Origin: Bacilli bacterium
Lineage (GTDB): Bacteria > Bacillota_I > Bacilli_A > RF39 > UBA660
Length of the DNA stretch: 47,127 bases
Assembly: GCA_017480975.1 (NCBI GenBank)
Contig: JAFURK010000035.1
Coordinates: 1 to 47,127, forward strand
Direction of reading: 5' to 3'
Shown: piece after piece, positions 25,064 through 33,449 of the stretch
Layout: each line of letters begins with the position of its first letter
How positions within the stretch are numbered: position 1 is the first letter of the stretch
Notes under the pieces: generated by a model
The model's database searches: none
The model's input: the letters and a program-made list of their open reading frames with translations, nothing else
Told to the model about the DNA's origin: nothing
Position numbers and translations under genes: made by a program

Positions 25064-26776
25064 TTATTTAATATCTATCACATAAGGGTCAGTTGAAGTT
25101 CCAGCTCCACCTACTACTACAACTGAATTATCAAGATTTATAACTGGTCTAACTCCCATTGAACTACTAGAAACATTACTAGATATAAATCTATTATAAG
25201 GATACCAATAGAAAACATCATTATCATTAGATGTTGCAAACCAATAATATCCTCCATTATCAATTAAATCATTAGCATATCCACATTTTTTATCACTATA
25301 CTTGTTATAACATGAACTAGTACTTAAAGTATTTTTAGTTATTCTTTCAAAATCTATTGTATCCATCGCCCAAACAGTAGTCTTATCACAAATACCATCT
25401 TTGACATACTTTTGATTACAATACTTTAAAGCTACATTATCTAATTTATCTAAATGATTACTAGATTTATCTGATATATCATGATTATAATGAATATAAT
25501 AATATCCCTTTGTCGCACTATAATCATTAGAATCAATCTCATATAAAGTTGTACAAGTAGCATCTTTAGTAGTAGCCTTACAAGTATATGGTGTCCTAGT
25601 AGCAATATTTCTATAATTACTACTCCAAGTTAAAAGACTATCTGTAACTCCCGTTAATGTAAAAGTTCCTGTTTTAGCATCAAACTTATAACCAGAACCA
25701 TAATAATAATCACCATCAACTGCACGAGCACTTTTATAATTATCCCTACTATCCATATAAGTAACCGCACATTCAGGAGCACCAGCACTAACTAAATAAG
25801 CACTACCATCCAAAACATACCCAATTCTCCATCCATTTGTAGTAAATTGATAATTTTCACTATTACAATAGCCTTGTTTGTTACTATTCTTATAATTAGC
25901 GTTATACCCTTCACAATTTTTGCCATCACAACCATTATTTCCTACATATTTAACATAACTACCAACAGGCATTTCACTAAGTAATGGATATTTATTACTC
26001 TTAGTAAAATTCAAACTACAACTATCATTAATATAACTACCACTATCATAGGTAATAGTCTTACTTAATGGTTCCCAACTCAAAACACTTCCCTTACTAC
26101 AACTAGCAGTCATATCATAGTAGCCACTAACGGGCAAACTCTTACTTTCCTCACCATCAACCATAATAGAAGTAATATAAATATCTGGATTACTATAATC
26201 ATTTATACTAGATTTTAATCTTGATACAACATCAATCTTTATTCTTCCTTGAAAAGCTTTATTCATCATAGCCGATTGATCAGTACCATCATCCAATATA
26301 TACACTCTTAATTCAAAATTATTATTTATATCATCAGTTAAAGTTACATCCGCTAACTTAATATCAGTTGCCCCAGTGGCACCAATCGTATCACCAGATA
26401 CACTAGCAACTTTACTATTTTGATGATATAAATCAACTTTAAAATTAGAATCCTGTAATAAATTATCAATACTAACATCAACTAATGAAATAGAAACTAA
26501 AATTTCATTATTATCTTTATTATCTCTTACTTTAATACTAAAATTATTTTTTTCAGCATACCTATCAACATCATCACTAACAATAGGTACAGCTATATTA
26601 GTACTAATATATTCCCCCTTTTGATAACTAACAATAATATCATCGTTATTAGTAACCACATCAAAAGTAGTACTTCCCTCTTCAAAAGAGTACCAAGCAT
26701 AACTAGTAGTAAGCATTAAAGAAAACATAACAACTATCACAATAGAGATAATTCCAAGTAATTTCTTAAAACTCAT
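25064..26776 (-). CDS. Secreted TasA-like plus GVRPVI-module protein (570 aa)
   Basis: The N-terminus has a signal helix (residues 4-25) running into TSYAWYSFEEGSTTFDV. That is the kind of opening seen in TasA/CalY (camelysin) fibre proteins, and the first 170 residues are beta-rich in the same manner. Residues about 255-570 carry the same Cys-rich module as the 422-aa neighbour, with an insertion near 340-430, ending in GVRPVINLDNSVVVVGG and DPYVID. The ATG at 26776 is chosen because GAGGTG lies 6 bases before it; a GTG inside that site is unlikely to be used. It probably forms an extracellular fibre or matrix component. The TasA link is inference. Confidence 0.65.
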   Translation of the reverse strand: MSFKKLLGIISIVIVVMFSLMLTTSYAWYSFEEGSTTFDVVTNNDDIIVSYQKGEYISTNIAVPIVSDDVDRYAEKNNFSIKVRDNKDNNEILVSISLVDVSIDNLLQDSNFKVDLYHQNSKVASVSGDTIGATGATDIKLADVTLTDDINNNFELRVYILDDGTDQSAMMNKAFQGRIKIDVVSRLKSSINDYSNPDIYITSIMVDGEESKSLPVSGYYDMTASCSKGSVLSWEPLSKTITYDSGSYINDSCSLNFTKSNKYPLLSEMPVGSYVKYVGNNGCDGKNCEGYNANYKNSNKQGYCNSENYQFTTNGWRIGYVLDGSAYLVSAGAPECAVTYMDSRDNYKSARAVDGDYYYGSGYKFDAKTGTFTLTGVTDSLLTWSSNYRNIATRTPYTCKATTKDATCTTLYEIDSNDYSATKGYYYIHYNHDISDKSSNHLDKLDNVALKYCNQKYVKDGICDKTTVWAMDTIDFERITKNTLSTSSCYNKYSDKKCGYANDLIDNGGYYWFATSNDNDVFYWYPYNRFISSNVSSSSMGVRPVINLDNSVVVVGGAGTSTDPYVIDIK

Positions 26777-26820
26777 ACTAATCACCTCGTACTTTCCTAT
26801 AATAAGATAATATCATATTT

Positions 26821-26855
26821 AAAAAAAATATTCAACCAAAAATAGCCGAATATTT
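26821..26855 (-). terminator. Terminator of nfo
   Basis: In the minus sense AAATATTC (26848-26855) pairs with GAATATTT (26826-26833), followed by TTTTT. It isolates nfo from the surface-protein genes. Confidence 0.7.
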
Positions 26856-26863
26856 AACTTATC

Positions 26864-27748
26864 CTATCGATAATAATCGATAACATCATTAAACAAATTA
26901 TCATTAAATTTCTTAAATTTAATCATCTCTATTTCTTGTTTATATGGAGGATACTCTTTATCTATATAAGGTGTTTCCAATATCTTAGGAATACTCTCTA
27001 ACTTTTCATGATAAATAACCTTAAGCAATTTATCAAATCCAATACACCCATATCCAATATTTTCGTGTCTATCTTTATGAGCCCCTTTTTCATTCTTACT
27101 ATCATTAACATGAACACATTTTAAATAATCTAAACCGATAACTTTATCAAATTCATCTAATACCTTATCAAAGTTTTCAATGTCATATCCCGCATCATTA
27201 ATATGACAAGTATCTAAACATACGCCTATTCTACTCTTATCATTAATATGCTCTATAATATAAGCTAATTCTTCAAATGTCTTACCTACTTCAGTCCCTT
27301 TACCAGCCATCGTCTCTAAACAAATAGTAACATTATAATTATTACCAAGTATCATATTTAAACCCTTAATAATATTACTAATCGCATGATTTCTTTCTAA
27401 ACCTACACTAGCACCTGGATGTAGAACAACTTTAGTAATACCAAGTTGTTCACATCTCTCCATCTCTCTTTTAAGGAAATCAACACTAAACTCAAATTTT
27501 TCATCATTACACAAATTAACTATATAAGGGGCATGACAAATAACATTCTCTAACTTCATATCATTTTCTTTCATCAATTTATAAGCTTCAATAGTTACTT
27601 CATCTTTTATCATACCTCTTCTCGTGTTTTGAGGAGCTCCCGTATAAAACATAAAAGTATTACTACCATAGCTTAAAGCTTCTTTTACACTACCTAATAA
27701 TTGCGTATCACTTTTAAATGATACATGACTACCTATAATTAAACTCAT
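26864..27748 (-). CDS. nfo: Endonuclease IV (AP endonuclease)
   Basis: This 294-aa zinc enzyme cuts DNA at abasic sites in base-excision repair; in spore-formers Nfo protects germinating spores. Family signatures are GSHVSF near the start, LHPGASVG, CLETMAGKG, CLDTCHINDAGYD, HVNDSKNEKGAHKDRHENIG and ILETPY. They include the His, Glu and Asp residues binding three zinc ions. Length is close to the bacterial norm (280-300). It has its own terminator and is flanked by unrelated genes. Confidence 0.95.
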   Translation of the reverse strand: MSLIIGSHVSFKSDTQLLGSVKEALSYGSNTFMFYTGAPQNTRRGMIKDEVTIEAYKLMKENDMKLENVICHAPYIVNLCNDEKFEFSVDFLKREMERCEQLGITKVVLHPGASVGLERNHAISNIIKGLNMILGNNYNVTICLETMAGKGTEVGKTFEELAYIIEHINDKSRIGVCLDTCHINDAGYDIENFDKVLDEFDKVIGLDYLKCVHVNDSKNEKGAHKDRHENIGYGCIGFDKLLKVIYHEKLESIPKILETPYIDKEYPPYKQEIEMIKFKKFNDNLFNDVIDYYR

Positions 27749-27777
27749 CCTTTATTCCTACTTTCTTTTATTTAATT

Positions 27778-27829
27778 AAAATACTTATATTTACTTAATC
27801 TAAATATATAGATTAATCTCATATAAGTA
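27778..27829 (-). repeat. Long AT hairpin with AATACTTATAT arms
   Basis: In the minus sense AATACTTATAT and ATATAAGTATT are the outer arms of an imperfect 50-base hairpin with an inner AGATTAA-type pairing, followed by TTAATT. It lies beyond the prepilin terminator and upstream of nfo. One arm contains the recurrent AAAATACTTA motif. Confidence 0.5.
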
Positions 27830-27846
27830 TTATAACTTATTTTAAA

Positions 27847-27879
27847 GAAAATAAAAAGACTTCTCATCAAGAGAAATCT
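27847..27879 (-). terminator. Terminator of the prepilin gene
   Basis: In the minus sense AGATTTCTC-TTGAT-GAGAAGTCT (27857-27879) is a 9-bp stem followed by TTTTATTTTC, about 20 bases after the stop codon. Confidence 0.75.
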
Positions 27880-27900
27880 CTAATTAATCAATAATTTTCA

Positions 27901-28506
27901 TTACCAACTTTGTGTACCATCGGTACTACAAGCCCACATATCAGCATTAGTAGTACTAGTAGTATCAGTATCCATAGTTATTGTATTACTACCAATAGTT
28001 ACAGTACCAGCTGCTTTAGTAGCATCACCTACATAATAACTTCCACCTTGCTTAGCAAATAAACAAACAACCATAGTATCACCATCAAATGCCACAAACG
28101 ATGTTGAAGCAGTATAAGTATTTGTACCAGTTGCAGGAATTGTATTAGCAGCAGAATCTAATACGTAAGTACTTGGAGATAAATTCATTTCATCCTTTAA
28201 TCCATTAGGTATTGTATAAATGGTAAAACTAGAAACACTGAAATCAAAACCATCATTAGTACCTAATACATCACCATAAACATCAGTTGTACTATTAGTT
28301 ACCATAGCTTCTGAATACTTAGTTTGTAATGCTTGAGAAACTTTTTTAGCACTGTTCTGTAAAGAACCCTTTCTTGAATTATTCATTGAACTTAATACTG
28401 AAGTCATCGCAATACCCATTACAACTGCTAAGATAACTACTACAGCTAATAATTCAATTAAAGTAAAACCTTTATTATTTAGTCTCTTTCTATTAATTTT
28501 TTCCAT
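27901..28506 (-). CDS. Type IV prepilin/pseudopilin
   Basis: This 201-aa protein has a class III signal: basic leader MEKINRKRLNNKG, cleavage expected after Gly13, then FTLIELLAVV with the conserved Glu at mature position 5 and one hydrophobic helix. The remaining 160 residues are Thr/Ser-rich and have two Cys near the C-terminus and middle that could pair. It is monocistronic, with its own promoter and terminator, and no pilus ATPase, platform or prepilin peptidase is in the window. It could be a substrate of a Com/type IV system elsewhere. GGAGGATAAGAAAG precedes the ATG. Confidence 0.85.
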   Translation of the reverse strand: MEKINRKRLNNKGFTLIELLAVVVILAVVMGIAMTSVLSSMNNSRKGSLQNSAKKVSQALQTKYSEAMVTNSTTDVYGDVLGTNDGFDFSVSSFTIYTIPNGLKDEMNLSPSTYVLDSAANTIPATGTNTYTASTSFVAFDGDTMVVCLFAKQGGSYYVGDATKAAGTVTIGSNTITMDTDTTSTTNADMWACSTDGTQSW

Positions 28507-28534
28507 CTTTCTTATCCTCCTTTATTCTAAATAA

Positions 28535-28568
28535 ATAATAGCAAAAAACAATTGATTAGTCAATTGTT
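28535..28568 (-). promoter_or_regulatory. Terminator of rsmD overlapping the prepilin promoter
   Basis: In the minus sense AACAATTGA-CTAA-TCAATTGTT (28547-28568) plus TTTTTTG is a terminator for the rsmD operon. The same bases supply TTGACT (28558-28563), 17 bases and TATTAT (28535-28540), a good sigma-A promoter for the prepilin gene. The -35 therefore sits in the left arm and loop of the hairpin. Confidence 0.65.
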
Positions 28569-28585
28569 TTGGTTAAATTTGTTTC

Positions 28586-29140
28586 CTATTTTGATAACTT
28601 TCGGTAAATAGAAATATACTTGTCCCCATATTTTTTATTTTTTAACAATTCATAATTATTAGTATTTTCTAATTCTTCATCAGTCTGATATTCAAATACA
28701 ATAATACCATTTTTATTAAGAAGATTACTATTATAAATTATAGTTAACAATTCATTCTTAATATTATACTTATACGGAGGATCAATAAAAATAATATCAA
28801 ATTTAATATTATTATCCTTAAAAGCTTTTAAAGCATTTTTATAATCTTTATGAAATACTTTACAATCATCTTCAATATTAAATAACTTTATATTATCATT
28901 AATAGCTTTAATACACTCCTTATTATAATCAACAAAATAACAAATACTCGCCCCATTACTAATAGCTTCTATTCCTAAATTACCACTACCGGCAAATAAA
29001 TCTAATACTACTGCATCTTCTACATAATCTTGAATACTAGCAAATAAAGATTCTTTAACTCTATCCATCGTTGGTCTAGTACCTTCAATATTATATCCCT
29101 TTAAAACTCTTCCCTTTAATTTACCACTAATAACTCTCAT
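28586..29140 (-). CDS. rsmD: 16S rRNA (guanine966-N2)-methyltransferase
   Basis: This 184-aa SAM-dependent methyltransferase acts on G966 of 16S rRNA. It shows MRVISGKLKGR at the start, RPTMDRVKESLFASI, the SAM motif VLDLFAGSGNLGIEAISNGA and the catalytic IFIDPPYKYN (family pattern DPPY). Length fits (180-200). It overlaps the ylbF stop as ATGA. In Bacillus the gene order is also ylbD-ylbE-ylbF-ylbG-rsmD-coaD; ylbG and coaD are not here. Confidence 0.95.
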   Translation of the reverse strand: MRVISGKLKGRVLKGYNIEGTRPTMDRVKESLFASIQDYVEDAVVLDLFAGSGNLGIEAISNGASICYFVDYNKECIKAINDNIKLFNIEDDCKVFHKDYKNALKAFKDNNIKFDIIFIDPPYKYNIKNELLTIIYNSNLLNKNGIIVFEYQTDEELENTNNYELLKNKKYGDKYISIYRKLSK

Positions 29141-29433
29141 TTATGACAACTTCCTTTACCTAACAATTTATTATACCGATAATTAATATCCATAACTATA
29201 TACATTAGTTCATTATATTTATCCATATAACTCTTATAATCTTTATTCTTATATAGTCTTCTTTTTATATCTAATAACATATATTCATCATTAGTTGAAT
29301 TACCCTTTCTAATCAATTCACTTAAATCATGATTTTTACTAATCTTATCTCTACATCTACTAATCTCATTAATTAATTCCGACTCCTCCAATACATCAAT
29401 TAACTCATACGTTTTTTTCATTATATCGTTCAT
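29137..29433 (-). CDS. ylbF: YlbF/YmcA-family regulator
   Basis: This 98-aa all-helical protein resembles YlbF, one subunit of the YlbF-YmcA-YaaT complex. In Bacillus that complex aids RNase Y-dependent mRNA processing, sporulation, competence and biofilm formation. The helix blocks LIDVLEESELINEISRC and DEYMLLDIKRRLYKNKDYKSYM fit the family, and position just before rsmD and after ylbE-like and ylbD-like genes supports it. The ATG at 29433 follows GAGAGG at good distance; a TTG six codons earlier is less likely. It is the only ordinary gene in the window that ends in TGA. Confidence 0.75.
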   Translation of the reverse strand: MNDIMKKTYELIDVLEESELINEISRCRDKISKNHDLSELIRKGNSTNDEYMLLDIKRRLYKNKDYKSYMDKYNELMYIVMDINYRYNKLLGKGSCHK

Positions 29434-29465
29434 AAACAAATCGCCTCTCAAAAATTATACACTAA

Positions 29466-29687
29466 CTATTTTAAAACTTCAAGAAAACTTTGTATCATAC
29501 TAATATTATCGATTGTTTTATTAATCTTATCACCAGTAGTTAACTTATACTTTACCTTCATATCCGAAACAAATTCATTAAATGCATTTTCATTCCTATT
29601 TAAGACCTTATACCAATAAGAATTCTCTCTTAAAAATTTTTTTAAATTAATATCGGCATTTATCCTACTTTGAAGTGCATAAGTCAT
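29466..29687 (-). CDS. ylbE: YlbE-like protein
   Basis: This 73-aa protein contains LRENSYWYKVLNRN, which matches the FI/LR-x-x-P-x-WYR-x-L-x-R core of YlbE-like proteins. Conserved neighbours on both sides (ylbD-like, ylbF) support it. Its ATG overlaps the ylbD stop codon as TAATG, so translation is coupled. Function is unknown even in Bacillus. Confidence 0.7.
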   Translation of the reverse strand: MTYALQSRINADINLKKFLRENSYWYKVLNRNENAFNEFVSDMKVKYKLTTGDKINKTIDNISMIQSFLEVLK

Positions 29688-30067
29688 TAGTCTTCAAACC
29701 TCCTGTAAAGTGGTCTCGGATTATATTCCTTACCAGTGCCACTAGTATTATTCTTGTTTACAAATAACTCTCCAAATAATCCTAAAGTTTTTTGTAAAGA
29801 AGTAATTCCCTCTTGAACCTTATCTACATCAACATTTTTAGCAGCATTTATCAGTTCTTCCCAATATCCTCCTCGACTTTTATTATCAGCAGTAACTTCT
29901 CTCGCAGATTCTTCTTCTAAAAACTTCGCCCATGCATCTTCATCTTCACCATACAAATCATACATTTCATAAAAATCCTGCCAACTCTTTTCACCTCGAC
30001 GTATATAACCTATTAAAAAAGGATTACTCTTAACAAAGTTTTTAAATTCCTCCATCTTATTATCCAT
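29687..30067 (-). CDS. ylbD: YlbD-like spore coat protein
   Basis: This 126-aa protein begins MDNKMEEFKNFVKSNPFL, with RRGEKSWQDFYEMYDLYGEDEDAW in the first 50 residues. It is a clear match to the remembered YlbD pattern (FK.FV..HP.L...VR.G.KTWQ.LYE...L.GE.D). YlbD is listed as a putative coat protein. The second half has a Gly/Asn-rich segment and ends in RPLYRRFED. It heads the operon ylbD-ylbE-ylbF-rsmD after AGAGGGGG. A CATATAAT upstream could be a sigma-E -10, but no matching -35 is visible. Confidence 0.75.
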   Translation of the reverse strand: MDNKMEEFKNFVKSNPFLIGYIRRGEKSWQDFYEMYDLYGEDEDAWAKFLEEESAREVTADNKSRGGYWEELINAAKNVDVDKVQEGITSLQKTLGLFGELFVNKNNTSGTGKEYNPRPLYRRFED

Positions 30068-30101
30068 AAGTATCCCCCTCTATTAAATTATATGAAATCA
30101 A

Positions 30102-30131
30102 AGAAAAAAAGAACATAAAAATTACATTCTT
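30102..30131 (-). terminator. Terminator of rluB
   Basis: In the minus sense AAGAATGTAA-TTT-TTATGTTCTT (30109-30131) is a 10-bp stem with two G-T pairs, followed by TTTTTC. Confidence 0.65.
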
Positions 30132-30140
30132 TAAGTAAAC

Positions 30141-30863
30141 TTATCCTTTATTAATCATACTATATAAAACTGCTACTTCCTTATTAGTAAGTCTTCTATA
30201 ATCGCCTGCTTTTACCCCATCAACCGTCAAAATAGCAAATCTTTCTCTTTTTAATTTAATAACCTTTTTACCAACCGCTTCAATCATTTTTTTAACTTGA
30301 TGATTTCTACCTTCATGAATAACAATTTCAACAATACATCTATTTTTCTTTTTATCAACACTCTTAACTTTTACATGACACTTTTTAGTCTTATAGCCAT
30401 CAATTACTATTCCACTTCTCAACCTCTTAACATCATAGCCAGTTAAAATACCTTCAACCTTAGCAATATAAGTCTTATCAACCCCACTTGATGGATGTAT
30501 TAAACCATTCGCTAACTCACCATCATTAGTAAGCAACAACACACCCGTTGTATCATAATCTAATCTACCAACCGGATAAATCCTTGTATTAGTATTAATC
30601 AAATCAACAACCGTCTTTCTCCCCTTATCATCACTAACCGCTGTAATTACACCTCTAGGCTTATTAAGTAAATAATATTCATAATTATAATTTCTATCTA
30701 ACGTAATTCCTTCTACCTCAATAACATCACTCTTACTAACTTTTGTTCCTAATTCAAAAACTTTTTCCCCATTTACTGTAACCTTACCAGCCTCAATTAA
30801 TTCCTCAGCCTTTCTTCTCGAACAATAACCCAAATTAGCAATAACCTTTTGTAATCTTTCCAT
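30141..30863 (-). CDS. rluB: Pseudouridine synthase RluB/RsuA family
   Basis: This 240-aa enzyme converts uridine to pseudouridine in rRNA, in Firmicutes usually 23S U2605 region (RluB). An S4 RNA-binding domain opens the protein (MERLQKVIANLGYCSRRKAEELI). The catalytic domain follows with NKPRGVITAVSD, YPVGRLDYDTTGVLLLTNDG (catalytic Asp in GRLDYDT), and EGRNHQVKKM near the end. Length fits the family. Bacillus has one RsuA-type gene of this kind next to chromosome-segregation genes; here it lies alone between cls and ylbD. Confidence 0.92.
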   Translation of the reverse strand: MERLQKVIANLGYCSRRKAEELIEAGKVTVNGEKVFELGTKVSKSDVIEVEGITLDRNYNYEYYLLNKPRGVITAVSDDKGRKTVVDLINTNTRIYPVGRLDYDTTGVLLLTNDGELANGLIHPSSGVDKTYIAKVEGILTGYDVKRLRSGIVIDGYKTKKCHVKVKSVDKKKNRCIVEIVIHEGRNHQVKKMIEAVGKKVIKLKRERFAILTVDGVKAGDYRRLTNKEVAVLYSMINKG

Positions 30864-30889
30864 CTAATATCCCTCACTTCATAATCCAT

Positions 30890-30918
30890 ATTATACCTTA
30901 GTGTAAAAAAAAGAGCAA
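30890..30918 (-). promoter_or_regulatory. Sigma-A-type promoter of rluB
   Basis: In the minus sense TTGCTC (30913-30918), 17 bases, perfect TATAAT (30890-30895). The -35 and spacer overlap the T tract of the cls terminator. Confidence 0.6.
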
Positions 30919-30942
30919 GAACCTAAATATATTAAATACTTG
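30905..30942 (-). terminator. Terminator of cls
   Basis: In the minus sense GCAAG and CTTGC enclose an AT-rich partly paired loop and are followed by TCTTTTTTTT. A copy of the recurrent motif AAAATACTTA lies just before it (30950-30959). Confidence 0.6.
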
Positions 30943-30991
30943 CATTAACAAAATACTTATTAATCCCTTTCCCTTAATATATATATCATTC

Positions 30992-32398
30992 TTACATAAG
31001 AGGCGCTAATAACTGAAGAATTGCTTCCCATAAAGATTGAATAAAATTTATCTTTGTTAATTTTATCTCTACTGATTTTTTTAGTGTATCTTCTACATCA
31101 TGTTTTATATCCTCAATAGCGTTCACGCCTTCCATTAATACACCATATTCAAAATCCAAATATAAACTACGATAATCAGTATTCATAGTTCCAACCATCG
31201 CTATTTTGTCATCCATCAAAAATACTTTTCCATGCATAAACCCAGGACTATAAGTATAAACCTTAACTTTATTTTTAATTAACTTTCTAGCATTTAATAA
31301 ACTAACTTGATAAACCAATTTTTTATCTGGAATACCTGGAATAATAATCTTAACCTCTACTCCTCTTTTTGCCGCTAAAGCAAGAGCATTATCCATATCC
31401 ATATCAATAATTAAATAAGGGGTAAAAATATAAAGATATTTCCTTGCCTGATTAATCATATTAATATATACATTTTTACCAACCATTTCCTGGTCTAAAG
31501 GATTATTACCAAAAGCAACAACATATCCACCACTATCAAATTTACCTATTAAATTATTATAATATTTCATATAATCTTCATCAGTTTTTCGAAAAGCATT
31601 CCACATCCCCAAAAACATAACCGTAAAATTCCATACCCCTTCTCCTTCAATAGAAATACCAACATCTTTCCAATAGCCATATGGTTGTTCCAAATTTACA
31701 TATCTATCTTCAATATTCATACCTCCAGTAAAAGCAATTCTTCCATCAATAATAATGCCTTTGCGATGTTCATGATGATTTTTTATCATCCCAATTAAAG
31801 AACAATTCTTATAAAAAGGTTCACACATAATCCCATAACTTTCTAACACCTCATAATACTTAAAAGGAATTTTTCTCTTACATGCCATATTATCATAAAT
31901 TAATCTAACTTCTACCCCTAATTTAATTTTTTCCTTTAAAATATCTAAAATTTCTTCCCACAAAACACCCATCTCGATTGAAAAAAATTCTATAAAAATA
32001 AATTTCTCAGCAGTTTTTAATTCTGATTTTACTTGTTCAAAAAATACTTCTCCCGTTGCATAATATACAACTTTATTTCTTTTACTAATCGGATAATTAC
32101 TATATTCAGAAAGATAAATTAAAGCCTTATTATCATTTTTCAAAATTTCATTCCTCAATCTTACATCTTGAACAAAATATTCTTTACTTTTTCTAAAAGT
32201 TTCTGATATATTCTCTAATAAACTACTCCTTATAACATTACTTCCTAAAATAAAGTATATCAAAAAGCCAAGAAAAGGAAACAATAAAACCAACACAATC
32301 CATGGAATGTCCTTATTTAAAGATATACTATTTTTAACAATGATAAGTGCAATTATAAAACCAAACAATTTTCTAAGTATCAATAAAATATATAGCAT
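30992..32398 (-). CDS. cls: Cardiolipin synthase
   Basis: This phospholipase D-family enzyme joins two phosphatidylglycerols to cardiolipin at the membrane. The 468-aa protein has two N-terminal hydrophobic helices (about 5-25 and 30-50, the PLDc_N segment). It carries both HKD motifs, HRKGIIIDGRIAFTGGMN and MHGKVFLMDDKIAMVGTMN. The ATG at 32398 follows AGAGG at proper spacing; the GTG four codons upstream lies inside that site. Length is close to bacterial Cls (about 480). Confidence 0.93.
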   Translation of the reverse strand: MLYILLILRKLFGFIIALIIVKNSISLNKDIPWIVLVLLFPFLGFLIYFILGSNVIRSSLLENISETFRKSKEYFVQDVRLRNEILKNDNKALIYLSEYSNYPISKRNKVVYYATGEVFFEQVKSELKTAEKFIFIEFFSIEMGVLWEEILDILKEKIKLGVEVRLIYDNMACKRKIPFKYYEVLESYGIMCEPFYKNCSLIGMIKNHHEHRKGIIIDGRIAFTGGMNIEDRYVNLEQPYGYWKDVGISIEGEGVWNFTVMFLGMWNAFRKTDEDYMKYYNNLIGKFDSGGYVVAFGNNPLDQEMVGKNVYINMINQARKYLYIFTPYLIIDMDMDNALALAAKRGVEVKIIIPGIPDKKLVYQVSLLNARKLIKNKVKVYTYSPGFMHGKVFLMDDKIAMVGTMNTDYRSLYLDFEYGVLMEGVNAIEDIKHDVEDTLKKSVEIKLTKINFIQSLWEAILQLLAPLM

Positions 32399-32461
32399 TG
32401 AGTTTTTCACCTCTTACTACCTATTATTATTACCTTATCACTTTAATTAATACATTATAAA

Positions 32462-33346
32462 CTAAATTGCTCTAAATACATCAAAATCTGGAATAAAACT
32501 TTCCTCTTGTGTTCCACCTTCTTGAATAAAAGCATTCCTTACTCCCAAATCATAAGCATAATCAATTAACTCCTCATAATCACTATCTATAACTTTATGA
32601 TTTAACTCTTCATAATCTAGTTTTCTAACTGGTGTATACTGATTCATAATACTAATAATAATATCATTATGATATTTGGTATATAAATACTTAATTATTT
32701 GCTTACTATCCGCTAAAGAACTAGGTAATAATAAATGTCTAACTATAACTCCTTTTTTCATTAAACCATCATTACCTATCTCTACCTTACCTACTTGTCT
32801 AACCATTTCATCGATAGCAGCACTAGCATACTTAAAATAATCATTACACTTAGAATATTTCATCCCATAACTATTATCATAATACTTTAAATCAGGTAAA
32901 TATATATCTATTAAACCATCCAGCATCCTAATGGTCTTAACATTTTCATAGCCACTACTGTTATAAACAATCGGAATATTTAATCCCCTCTCCTTAGCTA
33001 ACTTTAGCCCCTTAACTATCCATGGTACATAATGAGTAGGGGTTACTAAATTAATATTATTCGCCCCACTATTTTGTAAATCTAAGCATATATCACTAAA
33101 CTCCTCAATACTAACTACACGCCCCTTATGTAATTCACTTATTTCATAATTCTGACAAAATAGGCACCGCATATTACAGTAAGAAAAAAAGATCGTCCCG
33201 CTACCATTATTTCCACTAATAATAGGTTCTTCCCACATATGTAAAGAATATCTAGCTATTACCATTTTATCAGACGCCCCGCAATAGCCAAGCTCACCAT
33301 TTTCTCTATCAACGTTACAATTTCGTGGACACAAATTACACTTCAA
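32462..33346 (-). CDS. PflA-like radical SAM protein
   Basis: This 294-aa protein has an N-terminal Cys cluster (CNLCPRNCNVDR, then GYCGA). The radical SAM CxxxCxxC motif follows at Cys57, Cys61 and Cys64 (YCNMRCLFCQNYEIS). This is the COG1313 type often labelled putative pyruvate formate-lyase activating enzyme; no formate lyase or other glycyl-radical enzyme gene is adjacent. Blocks GANNINLVTPTHY and IYLPDLKYYD are characteristic. The start is TTG, supported by GGAGGTG eight bases before it. The substrate is unknown. Confidence 0.85.
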   Translation of the reverse strand: MKCNLCPRNCNVDRENGELGYCGASDKMVIARYSLHMWEEPIISGNNGSGTIFFSYCNMRCLFCQNYEISELHKGRVVSIEEFSDICLDLQNSGANNINLVTPTHYVPWIVKGLKLAKERGLNIPIVYNSSGYENVKTIRMLDGLIDIYLPDLKYYDNSYGMKYSKCNDYFKYASAAIDEMVRQVGKVEIGNDGLMKKGVIVRHLLLPSSLADSKQIIKYLYTKYHNDIIISIMNQYTPVRKLDYEELNHKVIDSDYEELIDYAYDLGVRNAFIQEGGTQEESFIPDFDVFRAI

Positions 33347-33407
33347 ACATTACACCTCCAAACAATATCATTAAAATACTTCTAAAGACTAAACCATATA
33401 AACATAA

Positions 33408-33447
33408 TACCTATAATATGTAAACTAAAACACATTATAGGTATTAT
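33408..33447 (-). terminator. Hairpin after truA
   Basis: AATACCTATAAT and ATTATAGGTATT are perfect 12-base arms around a 16-base loop, directly beyond the truA stop codon. The following tract is only moderately T-rich in the minus sense, so it may be a weak terminator or an mRNA-stabilising structure. Confidence 0.55.
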
Positions 33448-33449
33448 TA

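Noticed and set aside
29137-29160. TGA read as tryptophan, extending YlbF
   Set aside because: The extension would add only a few residues to the next TAA, conserved Trp residues throughout the window use TGG, and the ATGA overlap with rsmD is a normal coupling arrangement.
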